Below, piece by piece: positions 1-8,798 of a stretch of 64,000 bases of DNA. The translations under genes were made by a program, and so were the position numbers. This DNA is from DASXYG01 sp036502625 (GTDB lineage: Bacteria; Actinomycetota; Actinomycetes; Streptosporangiales; Streptosporangiaceae). The notes under the pieces are model-generated. The model was not told where the DNA came from. It saw only the letters and a list, made by a program, of their open reading frames with translations, and did no database searches. Position 1 is the first letter of the stretch. Each line of letters starts with the position of its first letter. Location of the stretch: positions 110,556-174,555 of the forward strand of contig DASXYG010000140.1 of the NCBI GenBank assembly GCA_036502625.1, written 5' to 3'.

Positions 1-2413
1 CGCCGAGCGCGCGGAACTCGGTGAGCGCCGTTTCGAGGTAGGCGTCGGCGTCTCGGCCGCCGTGGCCGTGCATGATCCGCATCTTGCCGAGCTGCAGCCG
101 GGCGATGGCACGCGCCCAGGGGTCCGGGTCGGCGAGCAGCGGTTCGAACACGGACTCGGACGCGTCCGGCTCGTGCAGCAGGCGTTCCAGCGCCGCGACC
201 AGCGCCACCGCGGGATGCAGGCCCGGGGAGCGCTCGCTGATCTCGTGGACCTGGTGGATCCACTCCTCCGCCTGGCGCTCGTCGCTGCCCCGCCCGGAGG
301 TCATGAACCCCGCGAGGAACGCGTACACGACGGCCCGGATCTCCTCGGTCACGTCGCCGGGCAGCGTGACGGCCGCCGCGATCAGCTCGTTGCCCTCGGT
401 CTTGTGCCCGCCGAGCCACCAGTACCAGCCGACGGCCGCCGCGAGCCGCATCGCCGCCTGCGCCTCGCCGGCCGCGAGCGCGCCGCGCATCGCCGCGCCG
501 ATGTTGTCGTGCTCGGCCTCGAGCACGGCGAGCCATTCCAGTTGCTCGGCGCGGCGGAGATGCGGGTCGGCGGTCTCGCCGAGCTCGGTGACGTACGCGA
601 GATGCGCGTGGCGCGCCAGGTCCGACTCCCCCGCCTCCGCGAGCCGCTGCCCGGCGTACTCCTTGACCGTGCCGAGCATCCGGTAGCGCGGCGTGCCCTC
701 GCCCGGGGTGACCACCAGCGACTTCTCGGTGAGCGCGGTCAGCAGTTCGAGCACCTGGCCCGCCTCGACGGCGTCGCCCGCGCAGACCCGCTCGGCCGCT
801 TCCAGGCTCGCGCCGCCGGAGAACACCGAGAGCCGGCGCAGCACCACGCGTTCGGCGTCGGTGAGCAGCTCCCAGCTCCAGTCGATCACCGCGCGCAGCG
901 TCCGGTGCCGGGGCAGCGCCGTACGGCTGCCGCCGGTCAGCAGGCGGAACCGGTCGTCGAGCCGGTTGGCGAGCTGGTCGAGCGACATGGTGCGCAGCCG
1001 GGCCGCGGCGAGCTCGATCGCCAGCGGCATGCCGTCCAGCGCCCGGCAGACGCGCGCCAGGGTCGCGGACGTACGGGCGTCGGTCGCGAGGTCCGTGCGC
1101 ACCGCGCCGGCCCGGTCGCGCAGCAGCCGGACGGCCGGGGCGGACGCGATCGCGCCGGGGTCGGCGTCGTCCGCGGGCAGGTCCAGCGGCACGACCGGCC
1201 ACAGCGCCTCACCGGTGATGCCGAGCGGCTCCCGGCTCGTCGCGAGGATCCGCAGCCGCCGGCACTCGCCGAGCACACGATGGGCGAACGCCGCCGCGGA
1301 CTCGATCACGTGCTCGCAGTTGTCCAGGACCAGCACCATCGCCCGCTCGCGCAGCGCGGCGACGACCCGGTCCACCGGCTCCGCGTCCGGCGCGTCGCCG
1401 AGCAGCGTGTCGCGCAGTTTGAGCGCGTCGAGCGTCGCCTGTGCCACGTCGCCGTCGGCGCCGATGGCCGCGAGCTCGACCAGCCAGGCCCCGTCCGGCA
1501 GGCCGCCGAGCAGCGTCTGCGCGGTCTCGGTGGCCAGCCTGGTCTTCCCCGAGCCGCCCGGCCCGATCAGCGTGGTGAGCCGGTGCTCGGCGACGAGATC
1601 GCGGACCGCGGCGACATCGGTGTCCTTGCCGACGAAGCTGGTCAGCTCGGCGCGCACGTTGGTCTTGCGGATCTCCTCGCGGCGCCCGAGCTCGCCCCGC
1701 AGCAGCGCGACGTGCAGCGCGGACAGCTCCGGCGACGGGTCGGCGCCCAGTTCGTCGGCCAGGGTCTCCCGCGTACGGTCGTACACGAGCAGGGCCTCGG
1801 TGTCGCGGCCGGTCGCGACGAGGGCGCGCATCAGCGCGGCGACGAGCCGCTCGCGCACCGGATGCGCGGCCACCAGGTCGGTCAGCTCCGTGACCAGCTC
1901 CGCGCCGTTGCCGAGGCCGATCTCCGCGTCGAACCGGTCCTCCATGGCCGTCAGGCGCAGCCCGTCCAGCCGGGTGGCCGCCGCGTCGAACGCCGCGCTG
2001 TCCCGCAGGCCGACGTCCTGCAGGGCCGGGCCGCGCCACAGCGCGAGGGCCGCGCGCAGCCGCGTGAGCCGCCGCGGGTCCTCGGTGTCGCGGGCCTGCG
2101 CGAGGAGGCGTTCGAACCGTACGGCGTCGACCGCGTCGGGGTCCGCCGTCAGCCGGTAGCCGTCGGTCCGCCCCTCGACCGACCCGTCGGGCAGCGCCTT
2201 CCGCAGCCGGGAGACCAGGCGCTGCAGGGCGTTCGCCGCCTCGGACGGCGGGTGCTCGCCCCAGATCCAGTCGACGAGCGCCGCCTTGGGGACCGTGTGC
2301 CCGGGAACGAGCGCGAGGGCGACCAGCAGCGCGCGCAGCCGGGCGCCCGGCACGTCGGCCAGGGCGCCGTCGTCCGCGCGGACCTCGAACGGTCCCAGCA
2401 CCCGGATCTCCAC
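1..2413 (-). CDS. SARP/AfsR-type transcriptional regulator with BTAD and NB-ARC ATPase domains (3' end outside window)
   Basis: About 804 codons are visible; the C-terminus runs off the left edge. The N-terminus (MEIRVLGPFEV) is a winged-helix OmpR-like domain over about residues 1-95, followed by a bacterial transcriptional activator (BTAD) domain to about residue 240. An NB-ARC/STAND ATPase follows with Walker A GPGGSGKT and the NCEHVI and TSREPL motifs typical of the family, and then TPR-like helices. I chose GTG at 2413 because it opens the conserved LGPFEV start and has an AGGA box about 8 nt upstream. It is divergent from the P450 gene with 107 bp between them, so it may control that gene; SARP regulators usually activate secondary-metabolite genes. 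The target is inferred. Confidence 0.9.
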   Translation of the reverse strand, partial: MEIRVLGPFEVRADDGALADVPGARLRALLVALALVPGHTVPKAALVDWIWGEHPPSEAANALQRLVSRLRKALPDGSVEGRTDGYRLTADPDAVDAVRFERLLAQARDTEDPRRLTRLRAALALWRGPALQDVGLRDSAAFDAAATRLDGLRLTAMEDRFDAEIGLGNGAELVTELTDLVAAHPVRERLVAALMRALVATGRDTEALLVYDRTRETLADELGADPSPELSALHVALLRGELGRREEIRKTNVRAELTSFVGKDTDVAAVRDLVAEHRLTTLIGPGGSGKTRLATETAQTLLGGLPDGAWLVELAAIGADGDVAQATLDALKLRDTLLGDAPDAEPVDRVVAALRERAMVLVLDNCEHVIESAAAFAHRVLGECRRLRILATSREPLGITGEALWPVVPLDLPADDADPGAIASAPAVRLLRDRAGAVRTDLATDARTSATLARVCRALDGMPLAIELAAARLRTMSLDQLANRLDDRFRLLTGGSRTALPRHRTLRAVIDWSWELLTDAERVVLRRLSVFSGGASLEAAERVCAGDAVEAGQVLELLTALTEKSLVVTPGEGTPRYRMLGTVKEYAGQRLAEAGESDLARHAHLAYVTELGETADPHLRRAEQLEWLAVLEAEHDNIGAAMRGALAAGEAQAAMRLAAAVGWYWWLGGHKTEGNELIAAAVTLPGDVTEEIRAVVYAFLAGFMTSGRGSDERQAEEWIHQVHEISERSPGLHPAVALVAALERLLHEPDASESVFEPLLADPDPWARAIARLQLGKMRIMHGHGGRDADAYLETALTEFRALG

Positions 2414-2520
2414 CCGACAGATCCTGCCACGGGGCCGTTCGCGGAAGTCCGGCCCGTGTCAGCCCCGTGTCAGGGCCTCCGGCCAGCCTGGTCGTAATGA
2501 ACACCACGGAAGGACATCCG

Positions 2521-3747
2521 ATGAACCAGCCGACCGAAACGTCGCGCGGCCTGCCCACCGACCGCGACGCGGGCCCGTTCGACCCGCCCAGCGGGATCAC
2601 CCGGATGCGCGAGACCCGTCCCGTCAGCCCGCTGACCTTCCCCGACGGCCACGAGGGCTGGGTCGTCACCGGCTACGAGGCCGTCCGCCAGATGCTGGCC
2701 GACACCCGGTTCAGCTCACGCCTGGACCTCGGCGTCATCCACCCGGTGTACGAGATGACCGGCATGGAGGCGCCCACCGAGCCGCAGGCGCCGGTGCCCG
2801 GCCTGTTCATCGCCATGGACCCGCCGGACCACACCCGGATGCGCCGCAAGCTCACCGGCGCCTTCACGGTCCGCCGCATGAAGCGGCTCGAGGAGCAGAT
2901 CGTCGAGGTCACCGAGCGGCGGCTCGACGCGATGGCGGGCCTCACCCCGCCGGTCGACCTGGTCAAGGAGTTCGCGCTCCCGGTGCCCTCGCTGGTGATC
3001 TGCGAGCTGCTCGGCGTCCCGTACGAGGACCGGGCGGACTTCCAGGCCAACGCGGCCCAGTTTATGGTCAAGGACCAGACGCTGGAGGAGAAGGTGGGCG
3101 CGATCGTCGCGCTGAACACGTACCTGGCCGAGCTGGTCACGAAGAAGCGCGCCGAGCCCGTCGACGACATCCTGTCCGACCTGGCCCGCCACGAGGACCT
3201 CAGCGTCGAGGAGCTGACCGGCGCCGCCTTCCTGCTGCTGCTCGCCGGCCACGAGACCACCGCCAACATGCTGGGCCTCGGCACGTTCGCGCTGCTGGAG
3301 AACCCCGACCAGGCCGCCGAGCTGCGCGCCGACCCGGAGCTGATGCCCGGCGCCGTGGAGGAGCTCATGCGGTACCTGTCCGTCGCCGACATCTTCTACC
3401 GCTACGCCACCGAGGACATCGAGCTCGGCGGCGAGACGATCCCCGCGGGGTCGACGGTCGTCGTCTCGCTGCTGGCCGCCAACCGCGACCCCGCGCGCTT
3501 CGAGAACCCCGACACCCTGGACGTCCACCGCCAGGCCCGCGGCCACACCGGGTTCGGCCACGGCGTCCACCAGTGCCTCGGCCAGCAGCTCGCCCGCATC
3601 GAGATGCGCGCCGGCCTCGACGGGCTGCTGCGCCGCTTCCCCGACCTCAGGCTCGCCGTCCCGGCCGGCGACGTACGGCTCAGGACCGACATGAACATTT
3701 ACGGCGTCCACGAGCTCCCGGTCACCTGGACGGAGACGGCCCGGTGA
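2521..3747 (+). CDS. Cytochrome P450
   Basis: 408-residue bacterial class I P450, a soluble haem monooxygenase needing a ferredoxin partner, which is not seen nearby. Visible hallmarks are the I-helix AGHETT oxygen-activation motif near residue 240, an EELMR K-helix ExxR near residue 280, and the haem-ligand loop FGHGVHQCLGQQLAR near residue 350. The start ATG at 2521 is preceded by GGAAGGAC at good spacing; an upstream in-frame ATG at 2497 is less well placed. The closest families are CYP105/CYP107-like enzymes that hydroxylate natural products or xenobiotics. Substrate unknown. It is divergent from the SARP gene, which is a plausible regulator. Confidence 0.95.
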   Translation: MNQPTETSRGLPTDRDAGPFDPPSGITRMRETRPVSPLTFPDGHEGWVVTGYEAVRQMLADTRFSSRLDLGVIHPVYEMTGMEAPTEPQAPVPGLFIAMDPPDHTRMRRKLTGAFTVRRMKRLEEQIVEVTERRLDAMAGLTPPVDLVKEFALPVPSLVICELLGVPYEDRADFQANAAQFMVKDQTLEEKVGAIVALNTYLAELVTKKRAEPVDDILSDLARHEDLSVEELTGAAFLLLLAGHETTANMLGLGTFALLENPDQAAELRADPELMPGAVEELMRYLSVADIFYRYATEDIELGGETIPAGSTVVVSLLAANRDPARFENPDTLDVHRQARGHTGFGHGVHQCLGQQLARIEMRAGLDGLLRRFPDLRLAVPAGDVRLRTDMNIYGVHELPVTWTETAR

Positions 3748-3790
3748 GGCCGCGGACCGGCCCGCGATACTGGTCCCGGGAGGTCCCGAC

Positions 3791-4183
3791 ATGACCAGCA
3801 AGTTCACCGAGCTCGCGATCGACTGTGCCGATCCTCAGAGCCTCGCCCGGTTCTGGTGCGCGGTCCTCGGCTACGAGGTGCGGGACGAGGACGAGGAGGA
3901 CGGGCTCGTCACGATCGGCTCCCCGACGGCGGCCGACGACGAGGACCGCCGCGGCCCGGTGCCGCCGACGCTGACGTTCGCGCACGTGCCCGAGGGCAAG
4001 ACCGTCAAGAACCGGCTCCACCTCGACGTCAGCCCGTCCGACCGGGGGCAGGACGACGAGGTACGCCGCCTGCTCGACCTGGGCGCCCGCCGCGCGGACG
4101 TCGGCCAGGGCGACCAGAGCTGGGTCGTCCTCACCGACCCGGAGGGCAACGAGTTCTGCGTCCTCGCGGGCCGCCGCCCCTGA
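3791..4183 (+). CDS. VOC/glyoxalase-like family protein
   Basis: 130-residue single-domain vicinal-oxygen-chelate fold protein of the Glyoxalase_6 type. The N-terminal FTELAIDCADPQSLARFW and GYEV segments form the usual first beta-alpha-beta unit. HLDVSP gives one candidate metal-face residue, and WVVLTDPEGNEFCVL is the characteristic C-terminal strand. The start ATG has GGGAGG 8 nt upstream. It lies 43 bp after the P450 gene in the same direction and may share its transcript. Members include dioxygenases, lyases and resistance proteins; nothing here fixes the substrate. Confidence 0.85.
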   Translation: MTSKFTELAIDCADPQSLARFWCAVLGYEVRDEDEEDGLVTIGSPTAADDEDRRGPVPPTLTFAHVPEGKTVKNRLHLDVSPSDRGQDDEVRRLLDLGARRADVGQGDQSWVVLTDPEGNEFCVLAGRRP

Positions 4184-4227
4184 CCGGAGCCCTACCGCGC
4201 CCGCCGCCTCAGTAGGGTCTGTCCATT

Positions 4228-5391
4228 GTGGACACGACGACGAGCGCGGACGGGGCGGCGGAGCCAGCCGGGGCCGCCCGGGTCAGGGGCCTGGTGCTGT
4301 CGGCGGTGACGTCGCTGGTGGCGTTCCTGCTGGGCCTGGTGCTGTTGTACGGGGTGCTGAAGCACGGCCCGACCGGCGTGTTCCGGTGGGCGGACATCGC
4401 CGGCGGCGCGGTGGCCAGTGCCGCGCTGGTGTGGCGGCGGCGCGCCCCGGTGGTGCTCGGGATCGTGCTGGCGGTCGTCGCGGCGTTCGTGGCGTCGGCG
4501 GGCGCGGCGAACATGTTCGCCCTGTACGCGGTGGCGCGGTACCGCCGGCTGGGCGTGGCGGTGGCCGTCGGGGTCGCCGTCGTGGGCTTCGGCGTCGTGT
4601 TCTGGTGGCTGTACCCGGGCAACAACGGCCTCGACCTGACGCTCGTGGTGAACACCGCCATCGCCGCGGCGGCGATCGCGTGGGGCGCGTTCCGGCAGTC
4701 GCAGGCCGCGCTGATCGAGTCGCTGCAGGCGCGGGCGGACCGCGCCGAGCGCGAACGGGTGCTGGAGCAGGAGCGGATCCGGCTGGCGGAGCGGAGCCGC
4801 ATCGCCAGGGAGATGCACGACGCGGTGGCGCACCGGGTGTCGCTGATCGCGCTGCACGCCGGCGGGTTGCAGGTCGCCCCGGACCCGTCCGCCGACGACG
4901 TGCACCACAGCGCCGGGATGATCCGTTCGGCCGCGGTGGTGGCGCTGGAGGAGCTGCGGGCCGCGCTCGGCGTGCTCCGCAGCGGGGAGTCGGGGACGCT
5001 GGAGCAGCCCGGCGTGGACCGGGTCGGCGACCTCGTCGACGAGGCGAACGCGGCCGGGCAGGCGGTCGCCCTGCGCATGGATCCCGCCGTGGCCGACGTC
5101 GCCGGGGCCGTGGGGCGGGACATCCACCGGATCGTGCAGGAGGGGCTGACGAACGCGCGCAAGCACGCGCCCGGCCGCTCCGCGCGGGTGACGATCGCCG
5201 TCGTGGACGAGGAGGTGGTCGTGACCGTACGGAACGACGCGGCCGGGGCGTCGCTGGAGCTGCCCGGCAGCGGTACGGGTCTCGTCGGGCTGGAGGAACG
5301 CGTGCACCTGGCCGGCGGGACGCTGACCCACGGGACGACACCGGCAGGGGAGTTCGAGTTGGAGGGTCGGTTGCCGTGGCGCCGTCAGTGA
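4228..5391 (+). CDS. Sensor histidine kinase, NarL/DesK-type (HisKA_3)
   Basis: 387-residue membrane kinase. The N-terminal half (about residues 15-160) contains several hydrophobic segments, four or five transmembrane helices with almost no extracytoplasmic loop, so it probably senses a membrane or intracellular cue. A coiled stretch leads to the dimerisation/phosphoacceptor helix REMHDAVAHRVS, with His in the HDAVAHR motif near residue 197. The HATPase_c domain ends with GSGTGLVGLEERV. The GTG start at 4228 lacks a clear Shine-Dalgarno box, so translation could be leaderless. It overlaps the response regulator by 16 nt, a cognate pair. Stimulus unknown. Confidence 0.93.
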   Translation: MDTTTSADGAAEPAGAARVRGLVLSAVTSLVAFLLGLVLLYGVLKHGPTGVFRWADIAGGAVASAALVWRRRAPVVLGIVLAVVAAFVASAGAANMFALYAVARYRRLGVAVAVGVAVVGFGVVFWWLYPGNNGLDLTLVVNTAIAAAAIAWGAFRQSQAALIESLQARADRAERERVLEQERIRLAERSRIAREMHDAVAHRVSLIALHAGGLQVAPDPSADDVHHSAGMIRSAAVVALEELRAALGVLRSGESGTLEQPGVDRVGDLVDEANAAGQAVALRMDPAVADVAGAVGRDIHRIVQEGLTNARKHAPGRSARVTIAVVDEEVVVTVRNDAAGASLELPGSGTGLVGLEERVHLAGGTLTHGTTPAGEFELEGRLPWRRQ

Positions 5392-6047
5392 TGATCGTCG
5401 ATGACGACGCGATGGTCCGTACGGGCCTGAAGCTCGTCCTGTCCGCCGACCCGTCGCTGACGGTGGTCGGCGAGGCGAACAACGGCCGGGACGCGGTCGC
5501 CGCCGTACGGCGTGCCGGGCCAGACGACCGGCCCGACGTGGTGCTGATGGACCTGCAGATGCCGGTCATGGACGGCATCGCCGCGACCGCCGAGCTGCGC
5601 CGGCTGCCGGCGCCGCCGATGGTGCTGATCCTCACCACGTTCCAGCTCGACGAGCACATCCTCGACGCGCTGCAGTCGGGGGCGTCCGGATACCTGATGA
5701 AGGACACCGACCCGGTGGAGATCGCCCGCGCGATCCACGTCGCCGCCGGCGGCGGATCGGTCTTCTCCGCGTCGGTGACCGAGCGCCTGGTGCGCCGCGC
5801 CGGCCCGGACCCGGACACCCAGCAGGCCGCCACGGCCGCCGCGGCGCGGCTCGCCGCCTTGACGGACCGGGAGCGCGCCGTCGCCGACGCCGTCGCGGAG
5901 GGGAAGTCGAACGCCGCGATCGCCGCGGAGATGTTCATGAGCGAGGCGACGGTGAAGACCCATGTGTCGCGCGTGCTGTCCAAGCTCGACGCCGGCAACC
6001 GGGTGCAGATCGCGCTGGCCGTGTACAACGCCCGCAAACGAGCGTGA
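5376..6047 (+). CDS. LuxR/NarL-family response regulator
   Basis: 223 residues. The receiver domain carries the acidic pair and phosphoacceptor (MIVDDDAM; VVLMDLQMP, Asp near residue 59) and the conserved Lys in YLMKDTDP. The C-terminal LuxR-type helix-turn-helix has LTDRERAVADAVAEGKSNAAIA and EATVKTHVSRVLSKL. The GTG start at 5376 has GGAGG about 10 nt upstream and lies inside the end of the kinase gene, so the two are translationally coupled. The adjacent minus-strand genes start elsewhere, so its targets are not evident; autoregulation is likely but unseen. Confidence 0.95.
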   Translation: MAPSVMIVDDDAMVRTGLKLVLSADPSLTVVGEANNGRDAVAAVRRAGPDDRPDVVLMDLQMPVMDGIAATAELRRLPAPPMVLILTTFQLDEHILDALQSGASGYLMKDTDPVEIARAIHVAAGGGSVFSASVTERLVRRAGPDPDTQQAATAAAARLAALTDRERAVADAVAEGKSNAAIAAEMFMSEATVKTHVSRVLSKLDAGNRVQIALAVYNARKRA

Positions 6048-6073
6048 CGACGGCGGCGGAGCCCGCTTGTTCT

Positions 6074-7054
6074 CTAGCCGAGCAGGTCGGTGAAGGCGTC
6101 GCCGGCCTCGGTCCGGGTGATGATCACGTGCTTGCCGTGGCGGCGGCGTTCCAGGAGGCCGGCCTCCACCAGCGAGCGGCAGTGGTACGTGGCGTTGGCG
6201 GGGCTGCAGGCCAGGACCCCCGCGAGCTCGCTCATGCTCAGCGGATGCCCGGCGGAGCGCAGGATCGTGGCGCGCAGCGGACCGAGGACGACGGCCAGCC
6301 GGTCGGCGGCGGGCGGTCGCGGCGCGTCGCCCCAGAGGCGGCCGACCCCGGGCAGCGGGTAGCCGATCCACACCTGGTCCGGGAGGTCGAGGGCGAACAT
6401 CGACGCGCCCGCACCGGAGACGATGGGCACCAGGACCAGGCGCCGCCCCGCGAGGTCGTAGGTGTCCGACTGCGGATCGGGCAGGTGGAGGCTGGCGCCG
6501 AGCAGCCGGAAGCGCCCGCTGATGCCCTGCAGGATCGCATCCGGGCGGCCGCGCACCACCGCGACGCCGACCCGCTCGGTCTCCCGTTCGAGCAGGCCGG
6601 CCGCCCGCTTCCACACCGGCCGGAACTCCCGCCACACGGAGCTCAGCAGATCCGTGTAGGCGCCGATCCACTTCCGCGGACGGTCGATGACCGACCGCCA
6701 CTGGCGCGGCACCCGCCCGCCGAACTCCGCCTCGAGCTCCCGCAACAGGGTGTCGGGCGAGAGGCCCGCGAGGTACTCGCACTGCGTGGCCACATCGCCG
6801 TCGGGCACGCACGCCGTCGGGGTCACGCAGTCGGGGATCACGGAGTACTCCGGGGTGAACAGCGGCCCGAGCACCTCGGGCGCGCTCGCCGGCGCCGCCG
6901 AGCGTACGAGGCGGCGCCACTTGACCGGCAGCCCGTGGCCGCGGCCCCCGAGGGCGTCGGCGACCAGGGACAGCAGCGTCGCCCCCTCGTACGCGGCCAC
7001 CGTGATCCGCACGTCGTCGAGCGCGCCGAGCCGCAGTTCGGTATAGCCGTGCAT
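6074..7054 (-). CDS. ArsR-like winged-helix regulator with DUF5937-type N-terminal domain
   Basis: 326 residues. The C-terminal 85 residues form an ArsR-like winged helix (PLSMSELAGVLACSPANATYHCRSLVEAGLLERRRHGKHV, seen in parts), while the long N-terminal region (MHGYTELRLGALDDVRITV) matches the actinobacterial DUF5937 type of regulator. The ATG start at 7054 has GAGGAG upstream. It ends 26 bp from the convergent response-regulator gene. The next gene upstream, on the same strand, encodes a membrane protein, so this regulator may be the last gene of a three-gene unit reading 8099 to 6074. Ligand unknown. Confidence 0.85.
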   Translation of the reverse strand: MHGYTELRLGALDDVRITVAAYEGATLLSLVADALGGRGHGLPVKWRRLVRSAAPASAPEVLGPLFTPEYSVIPDCVTPTACVPDGDVATQCEYLAGLSPDTLLRELEAEFGGRVPRQWRSVIDRPRKWIGAYTDLLSSVWREFRPVWKRAAGLLERETERVGVAVVRGRPDAILQGISGRFRLLGASLHLPDPQSDTYDLAGRRLVLVPIVSGAGASMFALDLPDQVWIGYPLPGVGRLWGDAPRPPAADRLAVVLGPLRATILRSAGHPLSMSELAGVLACSPANATYHCRSLVEAGLLERRRHGKHVIITRTEAGDAFTDLLG

Positions 7055-7101
7055 CGTGACTCCTCGTTCGCGGCTCGGCGGCGACGTCGACTTCGACCGG
7101 G

Positions 7102-7791
7102 TCAGGCGATCGCCTGAGCGGACGCCCGGGGCTCGGCCGGGACGATCCGGGCACGGAGCACCGACGCCCCGAGGACGGCGAACCAGATGACGTTGATCGC
7201 GCCGATGCTGGCGACGGCGCCCCAGCCGTTCGCGGCATAGAAGTTCGCGGGGTCCATACCGAAGAACAGTGACGGGATCAGCGCGATGTTCACGATCCCG
7301 AGGATGACATTCCCGACCAGGACCGGCCGCGGCAGTGCCCGGGGTCCGGCCGCGGCCACGGTCAGGGCGATCAGGAACGTGGCCACCAGGATGCGGGCGA
7401 TGGGCCCGTGCAGGAGCGTCATGCCGGCGGCCAGCGGGCCGAAGAACGTGGGGTCCTTCGAGCCGTCGGGGAACTGCAGGGACGTGCCGACCTCCAGCGA
7501 GGCCGAGACCAGGGTGACGGCGACGTAGGTCAGCAGCGCCGTCGTCGCGATCGAGCCGGCCATGCCGGGGTCGCCGCGTCCGGCCGCGCGCAGCATCCGC
7601 TGCAGGCCGACCGCGAAGATCAGGAACCCGGCGAATGTGACGACGGTGATCAGGTTGCGCGCCAGGACGTTGCTGGCCGGCGGCGGCCCGGAGTACACGA
7701 AGTAGAGCCCGACCATGAGCACCGAGAGCAGCCCGCCGAGCAGGCCGCTCAGCCCGGTCACGATGCGGTTGGAAGACGTGAACGTGATCAT
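7102..7791 (-). CDS. Six-helix integral membrane protein of unknown function
   Basis: 229 residues with six hydrophobic segments: GLSGLLGGLLSVLMVGLYFV, a second at NLITVVTFAGFLIFAVGL, then around residues 83-105, 125-150, 165-190 and 200-222. This resembles the DUF4386 style of small actinobacterial membrane proteins, but I cannot assign a family firmly. The ATG at 7791 lies 2 nt after the stop of the upstream small membrane protein gene, so the two are translationally coupled. No catalytic or transport motif is visible. Confidence 0.75.
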   Translation of the reverse strand: MITFTSSNRIVTGLSGLLGGLLSVLMVGLYFVYSGPPPASNVLARNLITVVTFAGFLIFAVGLQRMLRAAGRGDPGMAGSIATTALLTYVAVTLVSASLEVGTSLQFPDGSKDPTFFGPLAAGMTLLHGPIARILVATFLIALTVAAAGPRALPRPVLVGNVILGIVNIALIPSLFFGMDPANFYAANGWGAVASIGAINVIWFAVLGASVLRARIVPAEPRASAQAIA

Positions 7792-7793
7792 GA

Positions 7794-8099
7794 TCAGCCC
7801 TTCTCGGAGTAACCGTCGTGGAGCCTGTCGGCCGCGGTCAGGCCGAGGGCGGCGACCACGCCCACGACCCCGGACCACAGCCACCACGGCCCGTCGAGAT
7901 GGCTGGTGGCGATCGCGATGATCATCCAGATGATCATCTGGACCAGCGTGACCAGCGTCGCGGCGATCAGCACCGCCTGCCGCGCCAGGTGGATCCGCCG
8001 CTTGACCGAGCCGGCGGGCGCGGTCGAGGGCGCCGCGACCGCGGCGGCGACCGCCGCCAACCAGGCGATGGGGGTCTGTTCTGAACTGGTCTTCGTCAT
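7794..8099 (-). CDS. Small two-helix membrane protein
   Basis: 101 residues. Two strong hydrophobic stretches are visible: ARQAVLIAATLVTLVQMIIW continuing into MIIAIATS near residues 45-68, and PWWLWSGVVGVVAALGL near residues 73-90; the N-terminus is Ala-rich. The ATG at 8099 (MTKTSSEQ) has GGAAGG 8 nt upstream, which I prefer over a longer in-frame start at 8180. It is the first gene of a tight pair with the six-helix membrane protein. No family recognised; perhaps a partner subunit. Confidence 0.65.
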   Translation of the reverse strand: MTKTSSEQTPIAWLAAVAAAVAAPSTAPAGSVKRRIHLARQAVLIAATLVTLVQMIIWMIIAIATSHLDGPWWLWSGVVGVVAALGLTAADRLHDGYSEKG

Positions 8100-8269
8100 G
8101 GCCCCAGCCTTCCGCCCGGGAGCCCCCGCCACATCGACCGATCCGCTCGGCCGGAACAACGAAAGTCGTAGCCCCGCCAACGTTCGGGGCGGCGCCGTTC
8201 CCGTCCGTTTCCCCCGCCCTGGAAGGCGTTGTGGCAGATTTGGTCGACAACGCTCTCAGGGAGCCGATC

Positions 8270-8737
8270 ATGAGCGATAGCGAGCAGGCCAAGGGGCCCC
8301 GGCACGCGCCGAGCTGGCTCAAGTACCCGAACAAGCTCATGAAGTCAATGATCAATGGCGGCATCGCGCCCGGTACGAATCACACGCTCACCGTGGCCGG
8401 GCGCCGCAGCGGCGTACCGCGGAGCACGCCGGTCGCGGTCGTGACCGTCGACGGCAGCGAGCACATCGTGGCGGGCTTCGCCGATTCGGACTGGGTCAAG
8501 AACGTCCGCCACGCCGGGTCCGGGCATCTCAGGCGCGGCCGCGTCCAGCGCCACGTCGCCCTGGTCGAGGTGCCGGAGGCGCAGAGCCCGGTGATCCTCC
8601 GGCACTTCGCCAAGGACGTACGCGGCGGCCGCGGCTTCCTCGCGGTCGGCCCGGACGGCACCGATTCGGAGTTCGCCGCGGCCGCCAAGGAGCACCCGGT
8701 CTTCCGCGTCGTCCCCGCCGAGCCGGACGGGGCGTGA
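8270..8737 (+). CDS. Nitroreductase/quinone reductase family protein (split-barrel, F420-type)
   Basis: 155 residues matching the deazaflavin-dependent nitroreductase family (Ddn-like, DUF385). LTVAGRRSGVPRSTPVAVV, then HIVAGFADSDWVKNVRHAG and LRRGR, are the typical cofactor-proximal elements, normally binding F420H2 phosphate. Such proteins reduce quinones or nitro compounds, or sit at the membrane as redox cyclers. The ATG at 8270 has AGGGAG upstream; a longer reading from 8231 is possible. It is divergent from the small membrane protein gene and convergent with the ABC permease. F420 dependence is inferred from family only. Confidence 0.85.
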   Translation: MSDSEQAKGPRHAPSWLKYPNKLMKSMINGGIAPGTNHTLTVAGRRSGVPRSTPVAVVTVDGSEHIVAGFADSDWVKNVRHAGSGHLRRGRVQRHVALVEVPEAQSPVILRHFAKDVRGGRGFLAVGPDGTDSEFAAAAKEHPVFRVVPAEPDGA

Positions 8738-8798
8738 CCCACCGCGCCAGGCCCGCTAGATGATCACTTCGCGCCCGGTGAGCGGGTTCCGACGGCGT

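Noticed and set aside
62..2497. Long open frames on the plus strand opposite the SARP gene and similar long antisense frames elsewhere
   Set aside because: They are Arg/Gly/Pro-rich shadows of high-GC coding DNA without domain motifs or ribosome sites, while the opposite strand has recognisable proteins.
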